Shown here: positions 49,213 through 57,635 of the stretch, piece after piece
Position numbering within the stretch: position 1 is the first letter of the stretch
Layout of the letters: each line of letters opens with the position of its first letter
Source: Mesorhizobium sp. M2A.F.Ca.ET.046.03.2.1
GTDB taxonomy: Bacteria; Pseudomonadota; Alphaproteobacteria; Rhizobiales; Rhizobiaceae
DNA: 64,000 nucleotides
Assembly (NCBI RefSeq): GCF_003952425.1
Contig: NZ_CP034449.1
Span: forward strand, 2,914,001-2,978,000
Reading direction: 5' to 3'
The notes under the pieces: generated by a model
Databases searched by the model: none
What the model was told of the DNA's origin: nothing
The model's input: the letters and a program-made list of their open reading frames with translations, nothing else
Translations under genes and position numbers: made by a program

Positions 49213-49247
49213 AGCTTCAGCTCGGCTGGGGCATCCGCCATCCGATA

Positions 49248-49553
49248 TCAGCCCTGCCTTTGCAAGAGTTCGCACAGCGAACTGACAGCCTCGTCAATTC
49301 CTGGCTCGTTGCGCTTGTAGAAAACTCGTGTCCCAACCTTCGTCGCCGAAACCAACCTTGCCTCTGTGAGCCAGCGCATGTGCAGGCTGACCGATTCTTG
49401 CGAGATACCAAGCCTGCCGCAGATCAGTTTGTTCGTCAGGCCGGTCTGGCGAGCGGTGGGCACGTCCGGGAAATGCAGCTCTGGCCAGTTCAGAAAATCC
49501 AAGATCTTCAGCCTGCTTTCGCAGGCCAGCGCCTTGATGATGCGAGCGTCCAT
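49248..49553 (-). CDS. ArsR-type winged-helix regulator
   Basis: A 101-aa regulator of the ArsR/SmtB fold: ALACESRLKILDFL, recognition helix GISQESVSLHMRWLTEA and wing RVFYKRNEPG. The cysteines do not form the typical alpha-3 or alpha-5 metal site (one Cys in ICGRL), so the signal may not be a metal. GGAG at 8 bp precedes the ATG. Convergent with the ExoI-like gene; target unknown. Confidence 0.8.
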   Translation of the reverse strand: MDARIIKALACESRLKILDFLNWPELHFPDVPTARQTGLTNKLICGRLGISQESVSLHMRWLTEARLVSATKVGTRVFYKRNEPGIDEAVSSLCELLQRQG

Positions 49554-49670
49554 AGCCGTTCTCCATCAGATTGTTTCCGATGGGTGGCGCTATCCCGAAC
49601 CGAACGGCGAGCGACAACGACATATTTGGAGTTGGTTTCTTTAAATTCGCGGGTCCATGAGCTCCTGCTC

Positions 49671-50345
49671 TTACTTGAATGTGTTCCCAAGCGCTGTCAG
49701 GCAATTTGCGAAGTCGGACTTCATCTTGTTGGACCGAACACGTTCGCCGGACTGTTTCACCTCTTGAACGTCGAGCTGCAGCGGTAGCTGTATATCCGTG
49801 TCGCCACCCTTGCTGTTGAAGGCGACGGTCAATTTGTTGGCTCGAAGGCCATCAAGAACCATGTCCAAAGTGGGCGACACCTCAAAAATGGAAAACAAAG
49901 CGCCTGGAGTATCGGAAGCGGGGGTGCCTCGGAGCGTTGCAAGGTTAGTCTTCAAATCGTCGTCAACCAGGTAAGCGCGAGACGGCGCGGATGGTTTAAG
50001 CCCGAGCGTTGGGTCATTGGGGTCAATTTCCAGCACAACCACTTTTAGATTCGCCCCAAGTTTGTTGCCGGCTCGCATGATGCCGACGTTTCCCGAAATT
50101 TTCAGAAATCCGCCTTGTCGATAGCTCCAATCTTGCAAGATCGCGTCGAAAATCAGGGTGCAGCCGGACAGCTGACCTTTATGCAAATACGGCTGCGATT
50201 GGACATCAAGTGTGCCGGCCATGGCAGACAGCGCCTGGTCTACTGCACTATCGGCCTGGCTGAAACTCGACGTCACATAAACAAGCCCTACGGCGAGAGC
50301 AAAGGATGAAGTTAGTTTCCGATAGCATTTAGTTTCAGCGTTCAT
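49671..50345 (-). CDS. Secreted protein of unknown function
   Basis: A 224-aa predicted periplasmic protein with a signal peptide (SFALAVGLVYVTSSFSQADS) and a mature part of mixed beta pattern. Two Cys (GCTLIF, ANCLTAL) may pair. GGGGGGAAG precedes ATG 50345. I do not recognise the family. It stands between the ArsR gene and the divergent gene at 50519. Confidence 0.6.
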   Translation of the reverse strand: MNAETKCYRKLTSSFALAVGLVYVTSSFSQADSAVDQALSAMAGTLDVQSQPYLHKGQLSGCTLIFDAILQDWSYRQGGFLKISGNVGIMRAGNKLGANLKVVVLEIDPNDPTLGLKPSAPSRAYLVDDDLKTNLATLRGTPASDTPGALFSIFEVSPTLDMVLDGLRANKLTVAFNSKGGDTDIQLPLQLDVQEVKQSGERVRSNKMKSDFANCLTALGNTFK

Positions 50346-50518
50346 AACTTCCCCCCGGAAAGCTCGATCAAGCGTCAATCCCGCCGCTCGAGCTGTCAAG
50401 GTGGCAGTCGCTTGCTGGAAGTTTGGCTGCAGAAAGCGAGATCAACGGGCGCGGTTGGAAAGCGGTTGTCCGAGGCCCCGTTTACGAGGAGAGGCGGGCT
50501 ATCAGGAGGGTGTCCGTT

Positions 50519-51517
50519 ATGCATCGCGAGCGAACTAGCACGTCATCGAGCCGCCGCTGTAGGTCAGAAAATTCGATTATCGCCTTGCTTGCTAGGCAAG
50601 ACAGCGCTGAAGTTCAGTCGATCTGGCAGAACGAAAGCATCCTCGAATATCTGCTCCCCTCCGATAGCCGCCGACACACCTGGCACGCATGGCTAGCGGT
50701 CCATGGCGCTGCCATTCACGACGTAGCTGAAGCTTATCAATTCCTCACCTTCGCTAAATCCCGACAGATTCTGACGGATGCATTCGGCTCCTGCCCCGCG
50801 GGAATGGTCTCGGCACTCGGCAATTTCGGACCATTTGCGAGGCCAAAACACGCCTATATTGCGCTCCACCAAGTGCTTTCAGCAGACGGACCGCTAGCAC
50901 ACTACGTCCACCAGTCGGCGAAAATGGACGATGACGATCTGGCCTCACTCGCAACCGCCGTGACTATGACTGGGTCGAATCGGGTGGTCCGCGCTCTGCT
51001 GAAATGCAAGACATCCGCTCAGGCAATGGTCGACCTGCTGTGGGTGATTTCTCGGATGGCGTCGCGATACGAGGAACGGCACCTTGTTCGGTGCATCTCT
51101 GAGGGTCGTCAGCCAGCGAATATCTTGGCAAACCTGTATGGGCTGGTGCCATTCCCTGCGCCCCCATTTGAGCAGGTCGGCGCGCTGATTCCGATCACCA
51201 CGGCCGACCAACTCCGAAAGGCGGGGCAACTTCTCAGGAATTGCCTGAGCAAGCGTGGCGAGGAACTCGCGGCAGCTGTCGCGTCTGTTCTGTCTGGTCA
51301 GCGGTATTTTTATAGGTGGGACGGCGAGAACCCAGCGCTGCTTGCCTTCGCCCGGTGTGGTTCTGCTGGTTGGATCTTGGCGGAGCACTCTGGTCCAGCG
51401 AACAGTCGCGTTCCGGCCGCTGTTATCGAGCAAGTTGAAGATGTGTTGGCTGATATCCCCAGCGTGTTCATCGGCAACGCCGGTTCGGGAATGCTTCGAT
51501 GGATTTGTACGAGGTAG
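50519..51517 (+). CDS. PcfJ-like protein of unknown function
   Basis: A 332-aa protein, mostly helical. The C-terminal part (LRKAGQLLRNCLSKRG then GQRYFYRWDGENPALLAFAR) resembles the catalytic-looking core of PcfJ-like proteins found on plasmids and mobile elements (pattern L..G..L.NCL, then Y.W......L). The start at 50519 is chosen because AGGAGGG is 8 bp upstream. The family has no established biochemical activity; assignment is tentative. Confidence 0.5.
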   Translation: MHRERTSTSSSRRCRSENSIIALLARQDSAEVQSIWQNESILEYLLPSDSRRHTWHAWLAVHGAAIHDVAEAYQFLTFAKSRQILTDAFGSCPAGMVSALGNFGPFARPKHAYIALHQVLSADGPLAHYVHQSAKMDDDDLASLATAVTMTGSNRVVRALLKCKTSAQAMVDLLWVISRMASRYEERHLVRCISEGRQPANILANLYGLVPFPAPPFEQVGALIPITTADQLRKAGQLLRNCLSKRGEELAAAVASVLSGQRYFYRWDGENPALLAFARCGSAGWILAEHSGPANSRVPAAVIEQVEDVLADIPSVFIGNAGSGMLRWICTR

Positions 51518-51583
51518 AGTTCGACCGTTGATTAGGTCTCGGCCAAAAGCTACGAAGCTTCGATTGTCATGAAGGAGAAAGCC

Positions 51584-52021
51584 TTGGCCGACGAGACCCT
51601 GAACCTGATCGAGCTAACCGCCGACATCGTGTCGGCCTACGTCAGCAACAACCCGGTGCCGGTTGCATCCCTTCCGGATCTAATCGCAAGCGTGAATTCG
51701 TCACTCACGAAGGTCGGGCAGCCGACCGAACCCGAGACGCCGGCCAAGGCTCCTGCGGTAAATCCGAAAAGATCGGTGCTCCCCGACTACATCATCTGCC
51801 TCGAGGACGGGAAGAAGTTCAAATCGCTGAAGCGACATCTCGGCGTGCACTACGGCCTGACGCCCGACGAGTACCGTGAGAAGTGGGGCTTGGCACGCGA
51901 CTATCCGATGGTGGCGCCGAACTATGCGGAGCAGCGGTCAGCGTTGGCAAAGGCGAGCGGGCTTGGGCGGAAGCCGGCCGTCAAATCAGCCAAAAAGGCG
52001 TCGGCACGGCGGAAGGTTTAA
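51584..52021 (+). CDS. MucR/Ros family zinc-finger regulator
   Basis: A 145-aa regulator. The N-terminal segment ETLNLIELTADIVSAYVSNN is typical of MucR. The zinc finger is CLEDGKKFKSLKRHLGVHYGL (given as about residues 73-93), the Cys-Asp-His-His variant of Ros/MucR, with a basic C-terminal tail. The TTG start at 51584 has AAGGAGA upstream; ATG 51569 has no ribosome site. MucR proteins repress many rhizobial genes (exopolysaccharide, motility), so this copy on a mobile element could affect the host network. Confidence 0.88.
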   Translation: MADETLNLIELTADIVSAYVSNNPVPVASLPDLIASVNSSLTKVGQPTEPETPAKAPAVNPKRSVLPDYIICLEDGKKFKSLKRHLGVHYGLTPDEYREKWGLARDYPMVAPNYAEQRSALAKASGLGRKPAVKSAKKASARRKV

Positions 52022-52059
52022 GAGCACAAGGGCCGTCCCGATCCGTCTGAAGCCGCGGA

Positions 52060-53058
52060 ATGTCTGCCAACAAGCCGAATAGGCACCATTTCTTGCCGGT
52101 TTTCTACCTGCGTCAGTGGGCAGGCGCTGACCAGAAGATCGTGCGCTTTACCCGGCCCTACGGTGACGTAGTGAAGCCGCTCCGTGTCCACCCCGACGGT
52201 GCGGGGTACATTGAGCATCTATACGCGGCGCAAGGCCTGCCTGACGAAGCAAGACAAGACCTGGAAACTGATTTTCTATCGCCAGTCGACAGCCGGGCAG
52301 CAGACGCGCTCAAGGCGCTGCTCGCCGGGAATGTTCTAACTCAAGCTCAGCGAAATGCGTGGGCAGGGTTCATCGCCACACTTCTTTTTCGGATGCCAAA
52401 TGACATTACGAAGTTTAAGGAGAATATCTCGCAAATCTGGCAGATGCTCATCCCCGGATTCGAGAAAATATATAATGCGTTACCCGCCCAAGATCAGGCT
52501 GGGTCGTTCGAGGAATTCTTCAACGGTGCTAGCAAAGACATCCTGGCTGGCAAAGCGATCGAAGCAGCCCGTAAGCTCATGGGCGATGAAGACGTTGTCC
52601 GCAGCCTAGCGGCCTTGGAATGGTCGGTCCTGACGACGGACAACGCTAAACACGAACTTCTCACATCGGATCGGCCGGTAGCTCACTCTTATAGCCTGCA
52701 TCATCCGGAGTCCCATCTGTTCGTGCCGATAGGACCTAGCAGGGTGTTTTTAGCGGTTAGGGACCGTTCGTTAATAGCGAAAATAAAAGCGGAAGGCGCG
52801 GACAAGCTTGTGCGGGTCCTCAACGACTTCGTTGTGTCGAATGCCACCGTCACGGTTTGCGGCCGCACGGACAGTCAATTGCAATTTATCCAGAGGCGAA
52901 TGGGGATCGAAACGCAGCCGAGTTTGGTATCGCGGCTTCCAGAGATGCAAAGCGCAATTTTGGCGGACGTTATGGCGGTTTGGGAAAGCCAGTCCACTCT
53001 TTTTGCTCAAGCCCTTCCGGAGAAGCTCAAAGGGCTCGAACGGGGCGGAAAGAGCTAA
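52060..53058 (+). CDS. DUF4238 domain protein
   Basis: A 332-aa cytosolic protein. The start KPNRHHFLPVFYLRQW and the later LLTSDRPVAHS with LFVPIGPSRVFL are signatures of DUF4238. The conserved HH and the D-R pair suggest a metal-dependent enzyme fold, but no activity is established. DUF4238 genes often lie in genomic islands near restriction or defence genes. It follows MucR by 38 bp. Confidence 0.75.
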   Translation: MSANKPNRHHFLPVFYLRQWAGADQKIVRFTRPYGDVVKPLRVHPDGAGYIEHLYAAQGLPDEARQDLETDFLSPVDSRAADALKALLAGNVLTQAQRNAWAGFIATLLFRMPNDITKFKENISQIWQMLIPGFEKIYNALPAQDQAGSFEEFFNGASKDILAGKAIEAARKLMGDEDVVRSLAALEWSVLTTDNAKHELLTSDRPVAHSYSLHHPESHLFVPIGPSRVFLAVRDRSLIAKIKAEGADKLVRVLNDFVVSNATVTVCGRTDSQLQFIQRRMGIETQPSLVSRLPEMQSAILADVMAVWESQSTLFAQALPEKLKGLERGGKS

Positions 53059-53087
53059 GTCCGGGGTGCTGAGATGCCAATACATCC

Positions 53088-53405
53088 CTATTCATCCCGC
53101 CAGATCACCCGCTTTTCCCATCGGATTTGCACCAGGCGCCGAAACCGAATCGTGTGGGCCTGCTCGCCGGTCGGGTGGAATAGCTGCGCGCTCATCCATT
53201 CCCGGCTTTTACACTGCTGGCATCGGACCTTCTCTCGCACATCGTCGATCGTGACGTTGCCGATGACCTCTCGCAGTTCGGCTGGCTTGTAGTAGCGCGT
53301 GACGTTGCACTTGCCGCAGCGGATGCCCGCCACCTGCCCGGCATCATGGGCATGCATTAGGGTCCAGGCGGCGCCTCTCGGCCACTTTTCGGGTTGCTCC
53401 GGCAT
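53088..53405 (-). CDS. Small zinc-ribbon protein
   Basis: A 105-aa protein with two CxxC pairs (CGKC about residue 30 and CQQC about 63) that should form one zinc ribbon, and a basic C-terminus. Divergent from the SOS-controlled gene cluster; the SOS box at 53459 lies 54 bp upstream of its start and could also affect it. Function unknown. Confidence 0.6.
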   Translation of the reverse strand: MPEQPEKWPRGAAWTLMHAHDAGQVAGIRCGKCNVTRYYKPAELREVIGNVTIDDVREKVRCQQCKSREWMSAQLFHPTGEQAHTIRFRRLVQIRWEKRVIWRDE

Positions 53406-53458
53406 GCCTTCGAATTGAGAACATATTCCTGTCTGGTCAAGAGCGGCTTGACTCTTTT

Positions 53459-53473
53459 GTTCCCATTTTGTTC
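53459..53473 (+). promoter_or_regulatory. Alphaproteobacterial SOS (LexA) box
   Basis: GTTC-CCATTTT-GTTC is an exact match to the GTTC-N7-GTTC LexA site of alphaproteobacteria. It lies 10 bp before the start codon at 53484, and a TTGACT -35-like box is at 53449. A repressor here would block transcription, giving DNA-damage induction of the genes downstream. Confidence 0.8.
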
Positions 53474-53483
53474 ACTGTTGCCC

Positions 53484-53660
53484 ATGAGCGACGAAATCAG
53501 ATTGCCCCGGCCGGAATACGCCACCTCGCCAGGCGTTCAGCACCATTTCTGCGAACATGATGGGTGCGGCAAGGATGCCGGGTGGGGCTTCGCCAAGCCG
53601 AAGCAGGCGCCGCACTGGTTCTGCTATGAGCACCGCGGCGAAGGCGAGCAATTCCTATAG
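53484..53660 (+). CDS. Small SOS-controlled protein
   Basis: A 58-aa protein with a CEHDGCGKDAGWG and CYEH pattern that looks like a small zinc-binding motif. The start ATG lies just downstream of the LexA box. First gene of a three-gene cluster (58, 97 and 82 aa) with gaps of 11 bp and an overlap of 4 bp. Similar small genes are known to me only as uncharacterised rhizobial proteins. Confidence 0.6.
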   Translation: MSDEIRLPRPEYATSPGVQHHFCEHDGCGKDAGWGFAKPKQAPHWFCYEHRGEGEQFL

Positions 53661-53671
53661 GAGCATGACAG

Positions 53672-53965
53672 ATGTCCCGTCATCAATTCGTGCATGAACT
53701 GGAATGCACCGCCGACCACATCGCTGACGCTTCACGGGCGGATTTGCAAGTGCTGCTCCGCCGGGCCGCGCTGCTGCTTCGCAATGTCGGCGGGATAAAC
53801 CTCGATCCGCGTACCGACGATGCTCTGACCAGCCTGGCGGCCGAGCTGGGGACGGCTAGGCCCGATCTGGTGGAGACGATTGTCGGCGAATGGCTCGTCG
53901 CCAATTCGTATCTGCCGGTGCCTCATGCGGTTGACGAAGAGAGCCCAGTGGAGGGCAACGGATGA
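53672..53965 (+). CDS. Hypothetical protein in SOS-controlled cluster
   Basis: A 97-aa, mostly helical, acidic protein (ADLQVLLRRAALLLRNVGG, LVETIVGEWL). TAGGAG lies 9 bp before the ATG. It overlaps the next gene by ATGA. No family recognised. Confidence 0.55.
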   Translation: MSRHQFVHELECTADHIADASRADLQVLLRRAALLLRNVGGINLDPRTDDALTSLAAELGTARPDLVETIVGEWLVANSYLPVPHAVDEESPVEGNG

Positions 53966-54210
53966 TCAGCAGGCCAAGGCGCGAAGGCGATTACACCGAT
54001 CGGGACATCGACTGCCAGGAGGCGATGGAGCCCGGTTTTCAGGCGATCATTGATTGCATGAGCGAGGCCGGCTGGACGTGCGAAGAGGCCAAGCGTGCAC
54101 TGCGGCGCCTGATCGCAGCCGACAACATGAAGCAAAAGGAAAACGCCAAGGTCGAAGCGGAGCTGGCGATCGCGCGGGCGATGATCCGCGCCGGCCGGCC
54201 GAAGCCATAG
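53962..54210 (+). CDS. Hypothetical protein in SOS-controlled cluster
   Basis: An 82-aa highly charged helical protein (CEEAKRALRRLIAADN, KVEAELAIARAMIRAGR). Translation is coupled to the preceding gene through ATGA. No family recognised; the size and charge would suit a nucleic-acid or protein-binding accessory factor, which is a guess. Confidence 0.55.
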   Translation: MISRPRREGDYTDRDIDCQEAMEPGFQAIIDCMSEAGWTCEEAKRALRRLIAADNMKQKENAKVEAELAIARAMIRAGRPKP

Positions 54211-54290
54211 TAGGGTGACTACCCAAAAATGGGAAGCTGAGGTCTAGGCTTGACGACTTTCCGTTTACCGTTGTCACGTAGATAGGGTTT

Positions 54291-54655
54291 ATGAAAGCCG
54301 CTGTTTTGCTTGTAATGTCCGCGCTGCTCATCACCCAGCGCCAGGCGAGAAATATGATGAAAAGAAGATGGTTGGAGAGGTTGATGCTGCTCTAACTCTG
54401 GCGTGGGGCGTGAACTGTTACAATGCGACCAATGACCAGACGTATGTCGAAGAGGCGCCGTTCCTAGCTCTGGCTCATTTGAAGGCCGCTGGCTTCGAGG
54501 ACGACTTCATTCAGGAGTTCTGGGCCAAGCTCATGCCGAAGTTCAGGCAGAAGAGCTTCCGCAAGGCCGATGTCACGCTCCAAGCGTGCCTCACTTACTT
54601 TGGTCACATGCGAGCACTTCATCCAGGGTACATGAAGCTGACGCTCCCGGAGTAG
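54291..54655 (+). pseudogene. Secreted small protein with one frame break after the signal peptide
   Basis: ATG 54291 opens a signal peptide MKAAVLLVMSALLIT. The mature part (EKYDEKKMVGEVDAALTLAW, then GVNCYNATNDQ to PGYMKLTLPE) is in another frame, open to 54655. One C missing at the CCC run 54334-54336 joins them as ITPAPGEKYDEKK. The product would be about 121 aa, exported, with two Cys. As it stands translation from 54291 ends in the wrong frame, though a start at 54368 could give a cytosolic 95-aa piece. Confidence 0.65.
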
Positions 54656-54669
54656 GAATGCGCGACTTG

Positions 54670-54894
54670 CTACTCCGGCTTAGACACGGCGCTGTCGTCT
54701 AGCTCGGCCTCCAGCTGATCACTTACCGATTTAGGTTCGCTCCCGAGCGGTAGTCCGTCGAAGCCTTGTAGCCAAGCCTCTGCATATTCATTCCAATAAT
54801 CGGGGACGGAGCGTTCCTTGCCATCTTTCCGCGCCTGCTGGCCGTACATCCAGGCATAGGTGACGCGCTCCTGATCCTTCTTGGCGACGGCCAT
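54670..54894 (-). CDS. Small hypothetical protein after DNA ligase
   Basis: A 74-aa acidic protein (VTYAWMYGQQARKDGK, SDQLEAELDDSAVS). AGGATTAAGG precedes the ATG and includes the ligase stop, so the two genes are coupled (2-bp gap). No family recognised. Confidence 0.55.
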   Translation of the reverse strand: MAVAKKDQERVTYAWMYGQQARKDGKERSVPDYWNEYAEAWLQGFDGLPLGSEPKSVSDQLEAELDDSAVSKPE

Positions 54895-54896
54895 CC

Positions 54897-55775
54897 TTAA
54901 TCCTCCCTGAAATCCTGCAACGAAGCGTGCCGCAAATCGTCTTCGCCACGTAGGTGTTTCACGCGGCCGATCAAGCCCGGCTTGACCCATTGTGTCGCGG
55001 GCCGCTTCATCCCCTTGGGTGGCGGCCCGGAACGGTCCTGCACGCGCTGCCAGAGCCGCTCGCGCATCTCTCGGCTCAGGGTGATGAAGGCGGCGCCGAC
55101 ATACCGGCCCGTCCCGCGCTCGGCCATTAGCGCGAATGCCGGCTTGCCGGGCTCCCGCTCGACGCCGAGCAGATCGTATTCGTCGATGGCATAGGATTTG
55201 ATCTTCAGCCACGCCGTCGAATTGCCACTCCGATAAACGCTGTTCTTGCGCTTCGACACCATGCCCTCAAGTCCGGCTTGGTCGATCAGGTGGAAAATGG
55301 ACTTGGCGTCACCCGGCAACGCTTGGCTGAACTGGATGCGCTGGCCCTCCGGTAGCAGGGCCTCGAGGATGTCGCGCCGATCGATCAACGGCATGTCGCG
55401 CAAATCGTGGCCGTTCAGATGCAGCAGATCGAACGCCACGAAATAAAGGTCGTGCTGGCGCCGAGTGATGGCCTTCCGTAGCTCGCCGAAGTTCGAATGT
55501 CCCGCCTCATCCAAGACGACGATTTCGCCGTCGATGATGGCGCTTGCGGCATTGAGCTCGCCGGCGGCTTTGACAAGATCCCGGTACTTCGCGGTCCAGT
55601 CGAGCCCGCGGCGCGTGAAGATGCGAACGCCGCCCTCGTCGCGAACGATCTGTGAGCGGTAGCCGTCGAATTTTACCTCGTGAATCCAGCCGTCGCCCTC
55701 CGGCGGCTTGTCGACCAGGATGGGCAGCAACGGGGGAATGAAGGATAGCCGGACGCCGGCGGCAGGCTTACGCAT
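54897..55775 (-). CDS. ATP-dependent DNA ligase (LigD ligase-domain type)
   Basis: A 292-aa stand-alone ligase resembling the ligase domain of LigD. Nucleotidyl-transfer motifs: I EVKFDGYR with adenylation Lys35, III DGEIVVLD, IV GLEGMVSKR, V WLKIK, followed by an OB domain. There is no polymerase or phosphoesterase domain, so it is a minimal non-homologous end-joining type ligase. Start ATG 55775 is preferred to the TTG at 55790. It is near the SOS-controlled cluster but on the opposite strand and 240 bp past a broken gene. Confidence 0.9.
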   Translation of the reverse strand: MRKPAAGVRLSFIPPLLPILVDKPPEGDGWIHEVKFDGYRSQIVRDEGGVRIFTRRGLDWTAKYRDLVKAAGELNAASAIIDGEIVVLDEAGHSNFGELRKAITRRQHDLYFVAFDLLHLNGHDLRDMPLIDRRDILEALLPEGQRIQFSQALPGDAKSIFHLIDQAGLEGMVSKRKNSVYRSGNSTAWLKIKSYAIDEYDLLGVEREPGKPAFALMAERGTGRYVGAAFITLSREMRERLWQRVQDRSGPPPKGMKRPATQWVKPGLIGRVKHLRGEDDLRHASLQDFRED

Positions 55776-55927
55776 GGAACGGCCCAACAATGCGAAATTG
55801 ATTCAATATCGCACGAGCGCGGACGTTCCGTTAGCGATCGCTGAATAAAGGCGCGGGCGATCGTGGGAATATCCAGCGGAACAAATTGCCCGCATGGGAG
55901 TTTGCAGGTCGCTACGGGGACTTCGCG

Positions 55928-56209
55928 ATGCTGCTTTCCTTGGACGATGCGATCTCGTCGGCTGTTCTGGCCGGCAGAGGCCACGACGCGGAAATTTTCG
56001 GGGTGGTCGACCTCACCAGCAAAATTGAAACGCGGATCGGCGCCATAAGCTTAGGGCACGCCGTCCAGTTCGTCGCAAATGCGTCGGTGCTCGGCTATGA
56101 CGTTCGCGGCGCCATGGTGCTATATGGTTTGCCAGGGACGCCGAGCCTCAGGAAATGGGACTGCGACCGCCTTTGGGTGCAGTACGGTGGGGCGCTTCTC
56201 CAGCCCTAA
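55928..56209 (+). CDS. Hypothetical protein
   Basis: A 93-aa frame (LLSLDDAISSAVLAGRGHDAE, LRKWDCDRLWVQYGG). GGGGA is 7 bp before ATG 55928; the frame is open from 55886. Codon use resembles the neighbours, but I recognise no family, and the gene is supported mainly by length and ribosome site. Confidence 0.4.
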   Translation: MLLSLDDAISSAVLAGRGHDAEIFGVVDLTSKIETRIGAISLGHAVQFVANASVLGYDVRGAMVLYGLPGTPSLRKWDCDRLWVQYGGALLQP

Positions 56210-56291
56210 GCACGGCGCATCACTGCCACAAACCCGGTTTGGTCCATTGGGTCGCCAGTCGCTAATAGGCGCGATTGCCGGCTAGACGCCG

Positions 56292-56624
56292 TCAATGGCA
56301 CGGGAAGACATCCATAAGAGCAAACAATAGGAGTATTTCTGTTGATTTGTTGCCTTCTATATCTTCATTGTCAACATATCTCATCAGTATTTCGTCGTAT
56401 TGCTTGCTAGAGATAGGCAATTTCTGTGGTGGACAATACAACGGATCCCGCTCCTGATGCTCCAGGACAGCGTTTGCTATATCGAAGCTCTGCCCCATCG
56501 TCAGTATCAATGCATCTGACAAATCGGTGTTGCGGCCTGAGATATAATCTTTCAAGCCTAGGGCGTATGACTTGCCTGCGAACAAGGTTAAAGCTAAAAC
56601 GATAATAGAAATAATGTTTTTCAT
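56292..56624 (-). CDS. Rap1a/Tai-like secreted protein
   Basis: A 110-aa protein with a signal peptide (IISIIVLALTLFAGKSYA) and a C-terminal segment YCPPQKLPISSKQYDEIL ... LLFALMDVFPC that matches the Rap1a/Tai immunity fold (Cys pair, helix, terminal FPC). Rap1a and Tai proteins neutralise type VI effectors in the periplasm, but many homologues are of unknown role, and no effector is seen nearby. The gene is notably AT-rich against its surroundings, a sign of separate transfer. Confidence 0.55.
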   Translation of the reverse strand: MKNIISIIVLALTLFAGKSYALGLKDYISGRNTDLSDALILTMGQSFDIANAVLEHQERDPLYCPPQKLPISSKQYDEILMRYVDNEDIEGNKSTEILLLFALMDVFPCH

Positions 56625-56733
56625 TCTTGGCCCCTCTCACACGCCGGTTCTCTTTCCGGTCGACTTCAGCTAGTCGGTTGCCTGTGGATTCGCAAATGTT
56701 TTTCGCTGGTTTCGCTCGCCGCTGGCCGGATAG

Positions 56734-56790
56734 CTTCTGGACTCTCTCCCCGAACGGAAGCATTCTCTCCTTGGGGAGAGAGGGGCGTGG
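56734..56790. repeat. Partial rhizobial palindromic repeat
   Basis: CTCTCCCCGAAC...CTCTCCTTGGGGAGAGAGGGG includes a hairpin CTCTCCttGGGGAGAG and resembles the ends of the element at 28921. It appears truncated and rearranged, and lies in the 219-bp gap before the nuclease gene. Confidence 0.5.
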
Positions 56791-56843
56791 GGAAAGACAA
56801 CCATGACAATCGGCCTAATCGGTTGCGAAAGCGCACCGATCGA

Positions 56844-57611
56844 ATGCCCGCTCGACGGCTGCCGCGTCCGCTCTCAGGGATGCTCTTACTAGGCGTTGGT
56901 ACGCTTGCCGCGGCGCTCACCCAATTCTCAATGCAGCACAGCGACCGCACCACCAATCTCAGCCTATCAAGTTGGACCGGTCGGACACCGGCGCCGATCA
57001 CCGGAGTCGCATCCGTCATCGACGGTGACACGATCGAAGTTCACGGGCAGCGGATCCGCTTCAACGGCATCGACGCGCCGGAGAGCAAGCAATACTGCGA
57101 CGACGCCAAGGGCTTCGAATATCCGTGCGGCCGGCGATCGGCCGAAGCGCTGGATAGCTTCCTGGCGGCCTCGAGGCCGGTGCAATGCACGTTCGTGAGT
57201 TGGGATCGCTATCACCGCTACGTCGGCGACTGCCGGCGCGCCGACGGCGCTAGCGTGGCGGCATGGATGATCGAGCACGGCCAGGCGCTCGATTGGCCCC
57301 GCTACAGCAACGGCGCCTATGCAGCGGAGCAGGCTAAAGCGGAAGCGGCGAAGATCGGTCTGTGGGTCGGCAAATTTGATGCGCCGTGGGACTGGCGCGC
57401 ATCGCACGACGACGGCGCGGCGCCGGCGAGCCAGCCGCTCGGCATCGTCAGCCGCAAGCTGGTCGCGCAGAGTGGCTATTCATGCGAACCACGGCGTACG
57501 TGCAAACAGATCGGATCGTGCGACGAAGCTCAATGGTATCTGCAGAACTGCTCGTGGGGAGGGAAGCTGGATCGGGACGGCGACGGAGTGGCGTGTGAAA
57601 CCCTTTGCTAG
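56844..57611 (+). CDS. Secreted thermonuclease with Excalibur domain
   Basis: A 255-aa Ca-dependent staphylococcal-nuclease-type enzyme. An N-terminal anchor or signal segment (LLLGVGTLAAALTQF) precedes the SNase domain (about 55-180) with VIDGDTIEV, IRFNGIDAPE (catalytic Arg and Glu region) and YHRYVGDC. The C-terminal Excalibur motif has CKQIGSC and LDRDGDGVACETLC (DxDxDGxxCE). ATG 56844 is used; GTG 56787 is in frame. Probably exported and acts on extracellular nucleic acid. Confidence 0.87.
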   Translation: MPARRLPRPLSGMLLLGVGTLAAALTQFSMQHSDRTTNLSLSSWTGRTPAPITGVASVIDGDTIEVHGQRIRFNGIDAPESKQYCDDAKGFEYPCGRRSAEALDSFLAASRPVQCTFVSWDRYHRYVGDCRRADGASVAAWMIEHGQALDWPRYSNGAYAAEQAKAEAAKIGLWVGKFDAPWDWRASHDDGAAPASQPLGIVSRKLVAQSGYSCEPRRTCKQIGSCDEAQWYLQNCSWGGKLDRDGDGVACETLC

Positions 57612-57635
57612 GGTATAGGCGATCCCCCTAGCCGA

